From: JBHEKP01 sp041859375
GTDB taxonomy: Bacteria; Hydrogenedentota; Hydrogenedentia; Hydrogenedentales; CAITNO01
Assembly (NCBI GenBank): GCA_041859375.1
Contig: JBHEKP010000224.1
Span: forward strand, 1 to 14,374
Length of the DNA stretch: 14,374 nt
Reading direction: 5' to 3'
The stretch's first letter is position 1. Each line of letters begins with the position of its first letter. Of the stretch, positions 1 through 7,706 are shown piece by piece. A program made the position numbers and the translations under genes. Below the pieces are notes generated by a model. That model was not told the origin of the DNA. It ran no database searches and saw only the letters and a program-made list of their open reading frames with translations.

Positions 1-2
1 CG

Positions 3-449
3 GAGAGTTTTGACAGGATTGTCACCTGGATTGACATCAATGCCCCATACTATCCAGACTACTCCACGGCCTACCCCGACAACCTGGCCGGACGGAGCCC
101 CCTGGACAACGGCGAAATTGAGCGCCTGAAGCGGCTGACAGGGGTGCCCTTCGCCGAGTTGATGGGCCATGGAAAAGACAGGGGGCCGCAGGTTACATTT
201 GAGCGGCCCGGTTTGAGCCCCTGCCTGGGGCGGGCGGCGGAGAAGGGCGGAAAAGCGCGCCGCGAGGCGGTGGAGATCATCCAGGCGGGCGCGGATCGGC
301 TGAAAAAGCAGCCGCGCGGCGACACGGACGGGATGGTTGCCTGTCCGGTTGACCAGGCGCGGCAGGAAAAATATGAAATGCGGCAGGCCGCGGAGGCGCG
401 GAGCCGTGAGGCCATATACAGGCAAACAAGGGTCTACGACCGGAATTAG
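3..449 (+). CDS. C-terminal part of an HzsA-related (hydrazine synthase alpha-like) protein, 5' truncated by window edge
   Basis: The reading frame is open from base 3 to the TAG at 447-449 (148 codons), so the start lies outside the window. The first residues read ESFDRIVTWIDINAPYYPDY, followed by a YPDNLAGRSPLD segment. I recognise this Trp-Ile-Asp-x-Asn-Ala-Pro-Tyr-Tyr element as typical of the C-terminus of large HzsA-related proteins, common in Planctomycetota and relatives, which carry heme-c or propeller domains upstream. The rest of the tail is charged, rich in Arg, Glu and Gln, and has two Cys but no CxxCH, so no heme site is visible in this fragment. The next gene, a secreted cytochrome c fusion, starts 27 nt downstream on the same strand; cotranscription and a shared periplasmic redox role are inferred. 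True hydrazine synthesis should not be inferred, since most relatives are not from anammox bacteria. Family call moderately sure; function unknown. Confidence 0.55.
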   Translation, partial: ESFDRIVTWIDINAPYYPDYSTAYPDNLAGRSPLDNGEIERLKRLTGVPFAELMGHGKDRGPQVTFERPGLSPCLGRAAEKGGKARREAVEIIQAGADRLKKQPRGDTDGMVACPVDQARQEKYEMRQAAEARSREAIYRQTRVYDRN

Positions 450-476
450 GTTTCGGCAAGGGAAGGACGGTGCAAG

Positions 477-2327
477 GTGAAACAGCAACTGGTGTCCAAG
501 GGTTCAGCCATCATTTCCGCCATTCTGGCGCTTGGGTTTGCCGCCGCCGCCGCTTCGGCGGACAAGGGATACCATTCCCCCTGCGCGGTGGCGGGGAGCG
601 CCGACGGCAGGGTGCTGTACGTGGCCGAGCAGGGCAAAAACAGCGTGGCCGTGGTCAACACCGAGAAGGACAAGGTCGCGGACCGGATCAAGCTGCCCGA
701 CGCGCCGGGCGGCCTGGCGCTTTCCCCGGACGGCAAAACCCTCTATGTGACCAACTGCGCGCCCGAAGGGCTTGTGCGCTATGTTGACACGGAGTCCGGG
801 AAGGTCACCGGGGAAACTGTCGTGGGCCACAGTCCCGTGTCCCCCGTGCCCTCTCCGGACGGCGCCCTCCTTTATGTGTGCAACCAGTTCAACGATGACG
901 TCTCCGTGGTGGATCTTGCCACCCGGAGCGTGACCGCCCGCATTGCCGCCGGGCGCGAGCCCGTGGCGGCGGCGATCACGCCTGACGGCAAGACCCTCGC
1001 CGTGGCCAACCTGCTTCCCTCGGGCGCGTCGGACGGCGACTACACCGCCGCCTCGGTGACCCTGGTTGACACGGCGTCCCGCGGGGCCGCCGCGGTGAAA
1101 CTTCCCAACGGCAGCACCGGTCTGCACGGCGTCTGCGTGTCGCCCGACGGCGCCTTCGCCTATGTGACCCACCTCCTGTCCCGGTACCAGCTTCCGACAA
1201 CCCAGCTGGAGCGCGGCTGGATGAATACCAACGCGCTGACCGTGGTTGACCTCGCCAAAAAGGCGGCGGTCAACACGGTGCTGCTGGACGATGTGGACCT
1301 GGGCGCGGCCAACCCCTGGGCCGTCGCCTGCACGGCGGACGGCAGGTTCCTGTGCGTGACCCATGCGGGCACCCATGAAATCAGCGTGATTGACCGTGCG
1401 GGAATGCACGCCAAGCTGGACAAGGTGGCGGCGGGCGAACGGGTGACCGAGGTGTCCGCCACGGCGGAGGACGTGCCCAACGATCTTTCCTTCCTGGTGG
1501 GCCTGCGCCGCCGCGTGAAACTGGCCGGCAACGGCCCGCGCGCCCTCTTTGTTTCCGGAACGACGGCCACCGCCGCGATGTATTTCACCGGCACCCTGGA
1601 CAGGGTGGACGTGGCCGCCGAGGGCGCTGCGGGAAGACCCCGCACCCTTGAGCTGGGCAGGGAGCCGGAGATGACGGCGGAGCGGAAGGGCGAGATGTTC
1701 TTCTTTGACGCGGACCTGTGCTTCCAGCATTGGCAGAGCTGCGGCAGCTGCCATCCCGACGCGCGGGTGGACGGCCTGAACTGGGATCTGCTGAACGACG
1801 GCATCGGCAACCCGAAGAACACAAAGAACATGCTCCTCGCCCACCAAACGCCGCCCGCCATGAGCCTTGGCGTGCGCGAGGATGCGGAGTACGCCGTGCG
1901 CTCGGGCATCAAATTCATCCAGTTCGCGGTGCGCCCCGACGAGGACGCCGCGGCCATTGACGCCTACCTGAAGGCGCTGAAGCCCGTGCCCAGCCCCAGG
2001 CTGGAAAAGGGCGCGCTGAACGAGTCCGCAAAGCGCGGCCAGGAAGTCTTCGGCCGCGCCGGATGCGCCGACTGCCACGCCGCGCCGCTGCACACGGACC
2101 TCGGCCAGTACGATGTCGGCACGGCGAAGGGGCTGGACGCGGGCAAGCCTACGGACACGCCCACCCTGGTGGAGGCGTGGCGCACGGCGCCCTACCTGCA
2201 CGACGGGCGCTCCGCCACGATTATGGACGTGCTCAAGGCGCACAATCCGGAGGACAAGCACGGAAAGACCTCGGACCTGTCGGAGCAGGATCTGGCCGAT
2301 CTGGCCGAGTATGTGCTGTCCCTGTGA
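477..2327 (+). CDS. Secreted YVTN beta-propeller / diheme cytochrome c (peroxidase-like) fusion protein
   Basis: 616 aa from a GTG start with a purine-rich GGAAGGA ribosome-binding stretch about 9 nt upstream. Residues 1-28 form a Sec signal peptide (Lys at 2 and 8, Ala/Leu-rich core, likely cleavage after ASA), so export is expected. About residues 30-370 are repeated YVTN-type blades (SPDGKTLYVTN, SPDGALLYVCN, TPDGKTLAVAN, SPDGAFAYVTH), a seven-bladed-type propeller used for binding. The C-terminal third resembles MauG/bacterial diheme cytochrome c peroxidase modules: first heme site C422-GS-C425-H426, second C530-AD-C533-H534, then the conserved TPTLVEAWRTAPYLHDGR segment. Peroxidase activity is not proven by the motifs; electron transfer or oxidation of an organic substrate is equally possible. 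It lies 27 nt after an HzsA-related tail, fitting a periplasmic heme-protein gene cluster. Domain call is confident, substrate unknown. Confidence 0.88.
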   Translation: MKQQLVSKGSAIISAILALGFAAAAASADKGYHSPCAVAGSADGRVLYVAEQGKNSVAVVNTEKDKVADRIKLPDAPGGLALSPDGKTLYVTNCAPEGLVRYVDTESGKVTGETVVGHSPVSPVPSPDGALLYVCNQFNDDVSVVDLATRSVTARIAAGREPVAAAITPDGKTLAVANLLPSGASDGDYTAASVTLVDTASRGAAAVKLPNGSTGLHGVCVSPDGAFAYVTHLLSRYQLPTTQLERGWMNTNALTVVDLAKKAAVNTVLLDDVDLGAANPWAVACTADGRFLCVTHAGTHEISVIDRAGMHAKLDKVAAGERVTEVSATAEDVPNDLSFLVGLRRRVKLAGNGPRALFVSGTTATAAMYFTGTLDRVDVAAEGAAGRPRTLELGREPEMTAERKGEMFFFDADLCFQHWQSCGSCHPDARVDGLNWDLLNDGIGNPKNTKNMLLAHQTPPAMSLGVREDAEYAVRSGIKFIQFAVRPDEDAAAIDAYLKALKPVPSPRLEKGALNESAKRGQEVFGRAGCADCHAAPLHTDLGQYDVGTAKGLDAGKPTDTPTLVEAWRTAPYLHDGRSATIMDVLKAHNPEDKHGKTSDLSEQDLADLAEYVLSL

Positions 2328-2417
2328 GTTGCCGGGAACCCTCCGGAAGGCGCGGTGTTTAACCGGTTGGTTTTGGCGGATGCTTTTGGCGGCCCCGGCG
2401 GGGGTAATGGAGTGAAC

Positions 2418-3551
2418 ATGACGGGTAGTGAAAACGGCGGGCCGGGGCGCGTCCTGCGGCGGTTTGTGGAGCACGGCACCCAGGTGGCCGCGGTGGAGCG
2501 CGCCGGGTGCGCGGAGTATTTTCTGACCCTCCTCCCCGGCCCGGACACCGGTTTTGACGCGGTGTGCCGGGAACTTTCCGGCGTGGCGCGCGGCCTGGGC
2601 GCGGTGCCCGTTTCGATGGAGGTTTTCGGCGTCGCCGCGGCGGCGTCGGAGGGGCTCAACGGCATTTTTGGCGGTGTTCCCCTCCCGGTGACCTGGGTGG
2701 AGGAGGGCTGCTGCTGTCCCGTGCCGCGCTGCGGTGTCCAGGTGTGGGCCGTGGCCGGGGCATCCGTGGAGCCCGTTGTGCTGGACGGGCGGGTCGCGGG
2801 GACCGTCTTCGACGCCGACGGGATTCGCTACTGCCGGCTCGGCGGCCTGGTTCCCGGTGACTTGGGCCGGTCCCGCGCGGAGCAGACCCGGGAAATTTTT
2901 GACCTCATGGAGCGCGCGCTGGACGCGGCGGGCATGGATTTCAGCCACACTGTGCGCACCTGGTTTTACAACCGCTCCATGCTGGAGTGGTACGACGAGT
3001 TCAACGCCGTGCGCACCGCGTTTTTCCGTGAGCGCGGCGTCTTCGACGGGCTGGTGCCCGCGAGCACCGGCATCGGCGGCCGCAACAGCGCCGGGGCCGC
3101 GCTCACTGCGGGCCTGCTGGCCGTGAAGGGCGGTGCGGAAACAGTGCGGCCCTTCGCCGTCGCCTCCCCGCTTCAGTGTCCGGCTCCCGCCTACGGCAGT
3201 TCCTTCAGCCGCGCCGCCGAATTCAGCGCGGGCGGCGTCCGGCGCCTTTACATTTCAGGCACCGCCAGCATCGAACCGGGCGGAAAAAGCGTTCACATCA
3301 ACGATCTTGACGGGCAGATTGACCTCACCATGGATGTGGTGGGGGCCATCCTGGAATCGCGCCGCATGGACTGGCGTGATGTGAGCCGGGCTGTCGCCTA
3401 TTTCAAGTGCGGCACGCGCCGGGGCGCGTTCCACCGCTGCCTGGCGGAGCGGGGCATTCCCGAATTCCCCACGCTCCTCACCAACACCGACATCTGCCGG
3501 GACGACCTGCTCTTTGAGCTTGAATTGGACGCCGTCGCGGGCGGGGAATGA
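2418..3551 (+). CDS. Rid (RidA/YjgF/UK114) superfamily protein with two Rid-type domains
   Basis: 377 aa from the ATG at 2418, chosen because GGAG (2409-2412) lies 5 nt upstream and the protein then begins MTGSENGG. A longer version from the GTG at 2355, with GGAAGG 4 nt before it, adds 21 Gly-rich residues and cannot be excluded. A middle Rid-like region (roughly residues 140-225) holds QTREIFDLMERALDAAGMDF and VRTWFYNRSMLEWYDEFNAV. A C-terminal one (about 275-375) holds RLYISGTASI, QIDLTMDVVGAILESRRM and the closing CRDDLLFELELDAV, where the Arg sits at the place of the ligand-binding Arg of enamine/imine deaminases. Classical RidA is about 130 aa with one domain, so this is a long double-domain member, reminiscent in size and layout of the chorismatase (FkbO/Hyg5) branch. 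Reaction unknown: imine deamination or a chorismatase-like hydrolysis are candidates. No signal peptide, so cytoplasmic. Confidence 0.75.
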   Translation: MTGSENGGPGRVLRRFVEHGTQVAAVERAGCAEYFLTLLPGPDTGFDAVCRELSGVARGLGAVPVSMEVFGVAAAASEGLNGIFGGVPLPVTWVEEGCCCPVPRCGVQVWAVAGASVEPVVLDGRVAGTVFDADGIRYCRLGGLVPGDLGRSRAEQTREIFDLMERALDAAGMDFSHTVRTWFYNRSMLEWYDEFNAVRTAFFRERGVFDGLVPASTGIGGRNSAGAALTAGLLAVKGGAETVRPFAVASPLQCPAPAYGSSFSRAAEFSAGGVRRLYISGTASIEPGGKSVHINDLDGQIDLTMDVVGAILESRRMDWRDVSRAVAYFKCGTRRGAFHRCLAERGIPEFPTLLTNTDICRDDLLFELELDAVAGGE

Positions 3552-3601
3552 CCGGGACCCGGCGGAGCCCCCCGCCCAAATCCGTCCGCGCGCCTTTTCC
3601 T

Positions 3602-3629
3602 TTGGCCCTCTTGGCAAGTAAAATAAAAC
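3602..3629 (+). promoter_or_regulatory. Possible promoter upstream of the URO-D-family gene
   Basis: The 130-nt gap between the Rid gene and the URO-D-family gene contains an A/T-rich patch (3617-3628) that stands out in GC-rich DNA. A TTGGCC at 3602-3607 is followed after 16 nt by TAAAAC at 3624-3629, which would start transcription around 3636, some 45 nt before the ATG at 3682. The match to a sigma-70 promoter is mediocre and is inference only. Confidence 0.25.
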
Positions 3630-3681
3630 GGTTCGCAGTCCGGTCTCCAGTGTGAAATGCAACCCGGAGGAGAGGTCGCCC

Positions 3682-4878
3682 ATGAGCGAGAAGATGGAGC
3701 AGTTGTACGCGGAGCGGCTCAAGCGCTACACCACGGCGCTGCGCAACGGCAAGCCCGACCGCATCCCCATCCGCCCCTTTGTGGCGGAGTTCACCGCCAA
3801 GTACGCCGGATACACCTGCCAGGAGGTCACCCACGACTACGAGAAGGCCTTCGCCGCGGCGCGCAAGTGCGCGGCGGACTTCGACTGGGACGCCGTGGTG
3901 GGCAACATGGTCTACGTCTGGACCGGACTGGTGCAGACCATCGGCCTCAAGTATTACCGGGTGCCGGGGGTGGGCCTGTCGCCCGACACGGGCTTCCAGT
4001 ACCTCGAGCCGCCCGAGGGCGAGTCCTTCATGCGGGAGGACGAGTACGACCAGCTGATCGAGGATCCCACGGGTTTCCTGTTCAACGTGTGGCTGCCGCG
4101 CGCCTCCGCCGACGTGGTCGCGCCGGGCCAGCCCAACACATTCCGCAACAACATGTCCTTCCTGAAGGGCGGCATGGCGATGATGAACTATTTCGGCGGC
4201 TTCCCGCGCCAGGGCGATCTGCTGCGCACGGAATGCGGCACGGTGGGCGCGATTTCGGGCATTTTCAAGGCGCCCCTCGACATTCTGGGCGACAAGCTGC
4301 GGGGCTATCTCGGCCTGACCATGGACCTGCTGTACAACCCGGAGAAGGTGCGCGCCGCCTGCGAGGCGCTCATGCCGCACCTGCTGCACGTGGCGTTGTC
4401 GGGCGCGGATCCCGACAAGAACGTGCCCATCGGCTTCTGGATGCACCGGGGCTGCGTGCCCTTCATCACGCAGGAGCAGTTCGACACGGTGTACTGGCCC
4501 ACGCTCAAGCCGATCATTGAGGAGCTTTGGCGGCGCGGCCACCAGACGCTCTTCTACGCCGAGGGCAAATGGGGCGCGCATTTCAACGCCTTCGCCGAGC
4601 TGCCCGAGGGCAGCATCGTGTTCCATTGCGACCGCGATGACATTTTCGAGGCGCACCGCGCGCTGGGGCACAAGTTCTGCATCAGCGGCGGCGTGCCCAA
4701 CTACCTGCTGGCCTACGGCACGCCCGACGAGGTGCGCGCCTGCTGCAAAAAGATTATTGACGGCGTGGCCCGCGACGGCGGCTACGTCATGGACGCGTCG
4801 GCCATCATCCAGAACGACGCGCAGATTGAGAACGTGAAGGCGATGACCGATTTCACCCGCGAATACGGGGTGTATTGA
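3682..4878 (+). CDS. Uroporphyrinogen decarboxylase (URO-D) superfamily protein, not HemE; methyltransferase-like
   Basis: 398 aa. The ATG at 3682 is preceded by GGAGGAGAGG (3666-3675) with ideal spacing; an in-frame GTG at 3652 would add ten unconvincing residues. The fold is read from the C-terminal URO-D signature: HCDRDDIFEAHRALG (315-329), CISGGVPNYLLAYGTPDEV (333-351) and IENVKAM (382-388). The HemE N-terminal signature (PVWFMRQAGR) is absent, so this is a superfamily member such as those acting as corrinoid or cobamide methyltransferases. However, where MtaA/CmuA-type enzymes have an H-x-C zinc motif this protein reads FYAEGKWGAH (291-300), and where the second Cys ligand is expected it has DASAIIQND (371-379), so the usual zinc site appears lost. 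A 54-codon ORF follows after 13 nt and is probably in the same mRNA. Cytoplasmic; substrate unknown. Confidence 0.82.
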   Translation: MSEKMEQLYAERLKRYTTALRNGKPDRIPIRPFVAEFTAKYAGYTCQEVTHDYEKAFAAARKCAADFDWDAVVGNMVYVWTGLVQTIGLKYYRVPGVGLSPDTGFQYLEPPEGESFMREDEYDQLIEDPTGFLFNVWLPRASADVVAPGQPNTFRNNMSFLKGGMAMMNYFGGFPRQGDLLRTECGTVGAISGIFKAPLDILGDKLRGYLGLTMDLLYNPEKVRAACEALMPHLLHVALSGADPDKNVPIGFWMHRGCVPFITQEQFDTVYWPTLKPIIEELWRRGHQTLFYAEGKWGAHFNAFAELPEGSIVFHCDRDDIFEAHRALGHKFCISGGVPNYLLAYGTPDEVRACCKKIIDGVARDGGYVMDASAIIQNDAQIENVKAMTDFTREYGVY

Positions 4879-4891
4879 GCAAGGAGGCATC

Positions 4892-5056
4892 ATGGACGGT
4901 GAAGTCAAAAGAGCGCCGGGCGTGGCCGTTCCCTGGGAGGAAAAGCTCGCGGAACTGCCCGAAATCGTGGGCGACGAGGAACTCGTGAAAAACGTCTGGG
5001 AGAACATCGACTCCATGGCCTACACCTACATCTGGCACTGCCTGCTCTCCTTCTGA
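4892..5056 (+). CDS. 54-aa small protein of unknown function, coupled to the URO-D-family gene
   Basis: An ATG at 4892 is preceded by a near-perfect Shine-Dalgarno AAGGAGG (4881-4887, 4 nt spacing) located right after the URO-D-family stop codon; the frame ends at TGA 5054-5056. The product starts MDGEVKRAPGVAVPWEEKL, is acidic overall, has three Trp (15, 36, 48) and one Cys (50), and ends in an aromatic/hydrophobic tail (MAYTYIWHCLLSF). It has no signal peptide and no domain I recognise. The strong ribosome-binding site, 13-nt spacing and a hairpin terminator immediately downstream argue that it is a real gene, second in a two-gene operon. A role as partner or small subunit of the URO-D-like protein is inference from position only. 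It is short enough that automated callers may miss it. Confidence 0.6.
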   Translation: MDGEVKRAPGVAVPWEEKLAELPEIVGDEELVKNVWENIDSMAYTYIWHCLLSF

Positions 5057-5078
5057 CGGCGCGCGGGCCGCGCCGTTT
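5057..5078 (+). terminator. Probable intrinsic terminator after the URO-D / 54-aa gene pair
   Basis: CGGCGCG (5057-5063) and CGCGCCG (5069-5075) form a perfect 7-bp GC stem with a 5-nt loop starting directly after the small ORF's stop codon, followed by TTT. The T-tract is short, so it may be a weak terminator or an mRNA 3'-end stabiliser. It separates the URO-D pair from the alpha-galactosidase gene. Confidence 0.5.
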
Positions 5079-5094
5079 CGGGCATGACAGTCCG

Positions 5095-7635
5095 GTGAAA
5101 CACAACAAGGCGGGGAGGTGGCTCATGTTTGCGGCTGGTGTTTGCTTGTTGATCATGGTTGCGGCGCAGGGAAACAGTGACGCGCCCCAGGCACCGCCGC
5201 AGGACGCGGTGATGGCCGGGCCGGAGGAAATCGCCGCCATGGCGGAATGGGCGGGGGAGGTGTTCGGCGGCGTGCCGCTTTCGGACGCGCCGCCGCCGCC
5301 CGTGCAAATCGGGGTCATACGCCAGGACTTCAGCGAACTCCACTTCAGGCAGTCCTGCGTCGACACGCCCCTGCGCATCGGCGGCAGGGACTTCGCGCGC
5401 GGGCTGGGCACCCATGCGAACAGCGAAATCACGCTCAGCGTGCCCGGGGGCGCGGCGCGCTTCGAGGCCTTCGCGGGAATAGACGACAACCCGGACACAA
5501 ACGGCGTCCACGGCAGCGCGGTCTTTTCCGCGGAGGCGGGCGGCGTGGAACTGGTCCGCTCCCCCGTGCTGAAGGGCGGCGGCGCGGCCTTTCCCGTGGC
5601 GGTGGACCTGGCCGCCGGGACGGCGGCGCTGACGCTCAGGGTGGACACCACGGAGGACGGACCCGCCTGTGATCAGGCCGACTGGGCGGACGCCCGCTTT
5701 GTCCTTGCCGACGGCACGACGGTCTGGGTGGACACCGGGCACCACCGCCCGCCCTTCGCGCCCCGGCGCGCACCCTTCTCCTTCACATACGGGGACAAGG
5801 CCTCCGCCGATCTCCTCCCCGGCTGGAAATGCGCCGTGGAGACGAAGGATGGCGGTTCCCACCACCTGCGCACCGCGCGGTGGACCGATCCCGCCACGGG
5901 GCTGGCGGTCACCGCCGAGGTGAAGGTGTTCAAGGCCTACCCCGCCGTTGACTGGGTGCTGCGCTTCGAGAACACCGGCGCGGCGGACACGCCCCTTATT
6001 GCCGACATTCGCGCGCTGGACGCGGCCATGCACACGGGCACGCGGGCAAACCCTGTGGTGTTCGGGCACAACCTGGGCGATGTGTTTTCCGAGGCCAGCT
6101 TTGAGAACGTGGACACGCCGCTTGAACCCGGCGGACGCTTCGAAATGGCGCCCAGAAACGGCCGCTCGTCAAACGGCGCGTTCCCCTTCTTTGATCTGCG
6201 CTTTGGCTTGAACACCCTTGTCGGGGCCATAGGCTGGTCGGGCCAGTGGTCCGCCGCCGCCGAGCGCGGCGGCGAAAACATGCGGCTCCATGCGGGCATG
6301 GAGCGCACCCGGCTGGTGTTGCACCCGGGCGAAAGCATCCGCACCCCGCGCATTCTGCTGCTGCTGAACAACACCACGCCCCCCGTGGCGCACAACCGTT
6401 TCCGGCGGCTCATGCTCTTTGAATACCTGCCCAAACAGGACGGTCGCCCCGTGTTCCCGCCCGTGGCGCTCCAGTGCTTCGACCGCTACTACCGCAAGGA
6501 TCCCGCATGGGCCACCGAGGCCGGACAGCTCAAGGGCGCGGCGACGGCGGCGGATTTGGGTTTTGACACCTACTGGTTTGACGCCGCCTGGTTCCCCAAG
6601 GGATTCCCCGACGGCGTGGGCAGTTGGTCCGCCGATCCGGCGCTCTTTCCCCGGGGGCTGCGGCCCATTGGTGATTTGTGCGACGATCGGAACATCCGCT
6701 TCCTGCTCTGGTTCGAGCCGGAGCGCGTTGCCGCCGGTTCGGAAATCGCCCGCGAACATCCCGGCGACGTGTTCGGCGGTGAAAAGGGCGGACTCTACCG
6801 CCTTGATCTGCCGGAGGCGCGCCAACGCCTCACCGACCTGCTTTCCTCGCGCATCGGGGAATACGGTCTTGACGTCTACCGCAACGACTTCAACATTGAT
6901 CCCCTTGACTACTGGCGCAAAAACGACGAGCCCAACCGCGAGGGCATGACGGAGATCCGCTACATCGAGGGGCTCTACGCCATGTGGGACGAGCTGCTGG
7001 CGCGCCATCCCGGCCTGATCATCGACAACTGCGCCAGCGGCGGGCGGCGCATCGACCTCGAGCTCTGCTCCCGCTCGCTGCCCCTATGGCGCAGCGACAC
7101 CAACTGCTTCCCCGGCAACGCCGACTGGAACCCCGGCCACTCCATCGGCATCAGCTACTATCTGCCCGCCCACACCGCCTCCGCCTGGGAGCCGGACCCC
7201 TACGCCATTCGCGCCGCCGCCACCGCCGGGCTCATCTGCCAGTGGGACTACCAGAACCCCGCCTTTCCGGCGGCGGAGGGCAAACGCCTGGTTGAGGAGG
7301 CGAAGGAACTCCGCAAATACTGGTACGGCGACATCTATCCGAAGACCCTCGGCATGAACGGGCCGGGCCACTGGTGCGCCTTCCAGCTGCACCGCGCCGA
7401 TCTGGACGGGGGTGTTGTGCTCCTCTTCCGCCGCGCCAAATCGCCCTATCCCCGGTTCAGCGTCACCCTCGATGCGCTCAACCCCGCCGCGGAATACACG
7501 CTGGAATACGTGGCCGAAGACGGAACCGTCACCACCGGACGCCACTCCGGCGCGGACCTCGCCCAAAACGGCATCGAAGCGTTCCTCCCCGGACCCGCCC
7601 AAAGCCTGGTCATCCGCTACGGCCCGGCGAAATAG
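5095..7635 (+). CDS. Secreted alpha-galactosidase (GH36 family) with N-terminal NPCBM domain
   Basis: 846 aa. Hydrolyses terminal alpha-D-galactosyl residues in family members; likely exported for plant or algal glycan breakdown. From the GTG at 5095 the N-terminus (MKHNKAGRWLMFAAGVCLL) is a good signal peptide with a basic n-region. The best ribosome-binding site (GGGGAGG, 5112-5118) instead precedes the in-frame ATG at 5125, which would drop the positive residues, so the start is uncertain. About residues 70-200 match an NPCBM carbohydrate-binding module (RGLGTHANSEI, FAGIDDN). About 225-450 is the beta-rich N-terminal domain of GH36. The TIM barrel follows, with YWFDAAWFPKG, LLWFEPERV, nucleophile Asp598 in VYRNDFN, NCASGGRRID (645-654) and probable acid/base Asp668 in WRSDTNC. 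The nucleophile strand has Arg-Asn before Asp rather than the usual Lys-Trp/Tyr-Asp, a divergent-subfamily trait. Monocistronic, behind a terminator-like hairpin. Confidence 0.88.
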   Translation: MKHNKAGRWLMFAAGVCLLIMVAAQGNSDAPQAPPQDAVMAGPEEIAAMAEWAGEVFGGVPLSDAPPPPVQIGVIRQDFSELHFRQSCVDTPLRIGGRDFARGLGTHANSEITLSVPGGAARFEAFAGIDDNPDTNGVHGSAVFSAEAGGVELVRSPVLKGGGAAFPVAVDLAAGTAALTLRVDTTEDGPACDQADWADARFVLADGTTVWVDTGHHRPPFAPRRAPFSFTYGDKASADLLPGWKCAVETKDGGSHHLRTARWTDPATGLAVTAEVKVFKAYPAVDWVLRFENTGAADTPLIADIRALDAAMHTGTRANPVVFGHNLGDVFSEASFENVDTPLEPGGRFEMAPRNGRSSNGAFPFFDLRFGLNTLVGAIGWSGQWSAAAERGGENMRLHAGMERTRLVLHPGESIRTPRILLLLNNTTPPVAHNRFRRLMLFEYLPKQDGRPVFPPVALQCFDRYYRKDPAWATEAGQLKGAATAADLGFDTYWFDAAWFPKGFPDGVGSWSADPALFPRGLRPIGDLCDDRNIRFLLWFEPERVAAGSEIAREHPGDVFGGEKGGLYRLDLPEARQRLTDLLSSRIGEYGLDVYRNDFNIDPLDYWRKNDEPNREGMTEIRYIEGLYAMWDELLARHPGLIIDNCASGGRRIDLELCSRSLPLWRSDTNCFPGNADWNPGHSIGISYYLPAHTASAWEPDPYAIRAAATAGLICQWDYQNPAFPAAEGKRLVEEAKELRKYWYGDIYPKTLGMNGPGHWCAFQLHRADLDGGVVLLFRRAKSPYPRFSVTLDALNPAAEYTLEYVAEDGTVTTGRHSGADLAQNGIEAFLPGPAQSLVIRYGPAK

Positions 7636-7679
7636 ACACCCTGTGCCATAGAATCATTTGGGATAAATGGAGGGAAAAT

Positions 7680-7706
7680 ATGGTGGAGGATTCAGTCTTG
7701 GACTCG
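7680..7706. repeat. Degenerate direct-repeat match to the 3' end of tRNA-Val (possible att site)
   Basis: Bases 7680-7695 match 10851-10866 (the encoded CCA and acceptor 3' end of tRNA-Val, read on the plus strand) at 12 of 16 positions, starting with seven identical bases ATGGTGG. Further on, GGACTCG (7700-7706) also occurs at 10866-10872 in the tRNA, but needs a 5-nt insertion to align. Both matches are in the same orientation, as expected for a distal att copy. The identity is low enough that chance is a live explanation. Confidence 0.25.

Noticed and set aside
504..2948. An 814-codon open frame on the minus strand opposite the cytochrome and Rid genes
   Set aside because: It is a shadow of GC-rich coding DNA: composition is rich in Arg, His and Gly with no domain, while the plus-strand frames carry clear motifs and ribosome-binding sites.
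3552..3577. GC-rich inverted repeats after the Rid gene (GGCGG/CCGCC) as a terminator
   Set aside because: The stem is only 5 bp and no T-tract follows; not enough to support a call.
3478..5016. A 512-codon minus-strand frame opposite the URO-D-family gene
   Set aside because: Antisense artefact of high third-position GC; the plus-strand protein has an ideal Shine-Dalgarno and family signatures.
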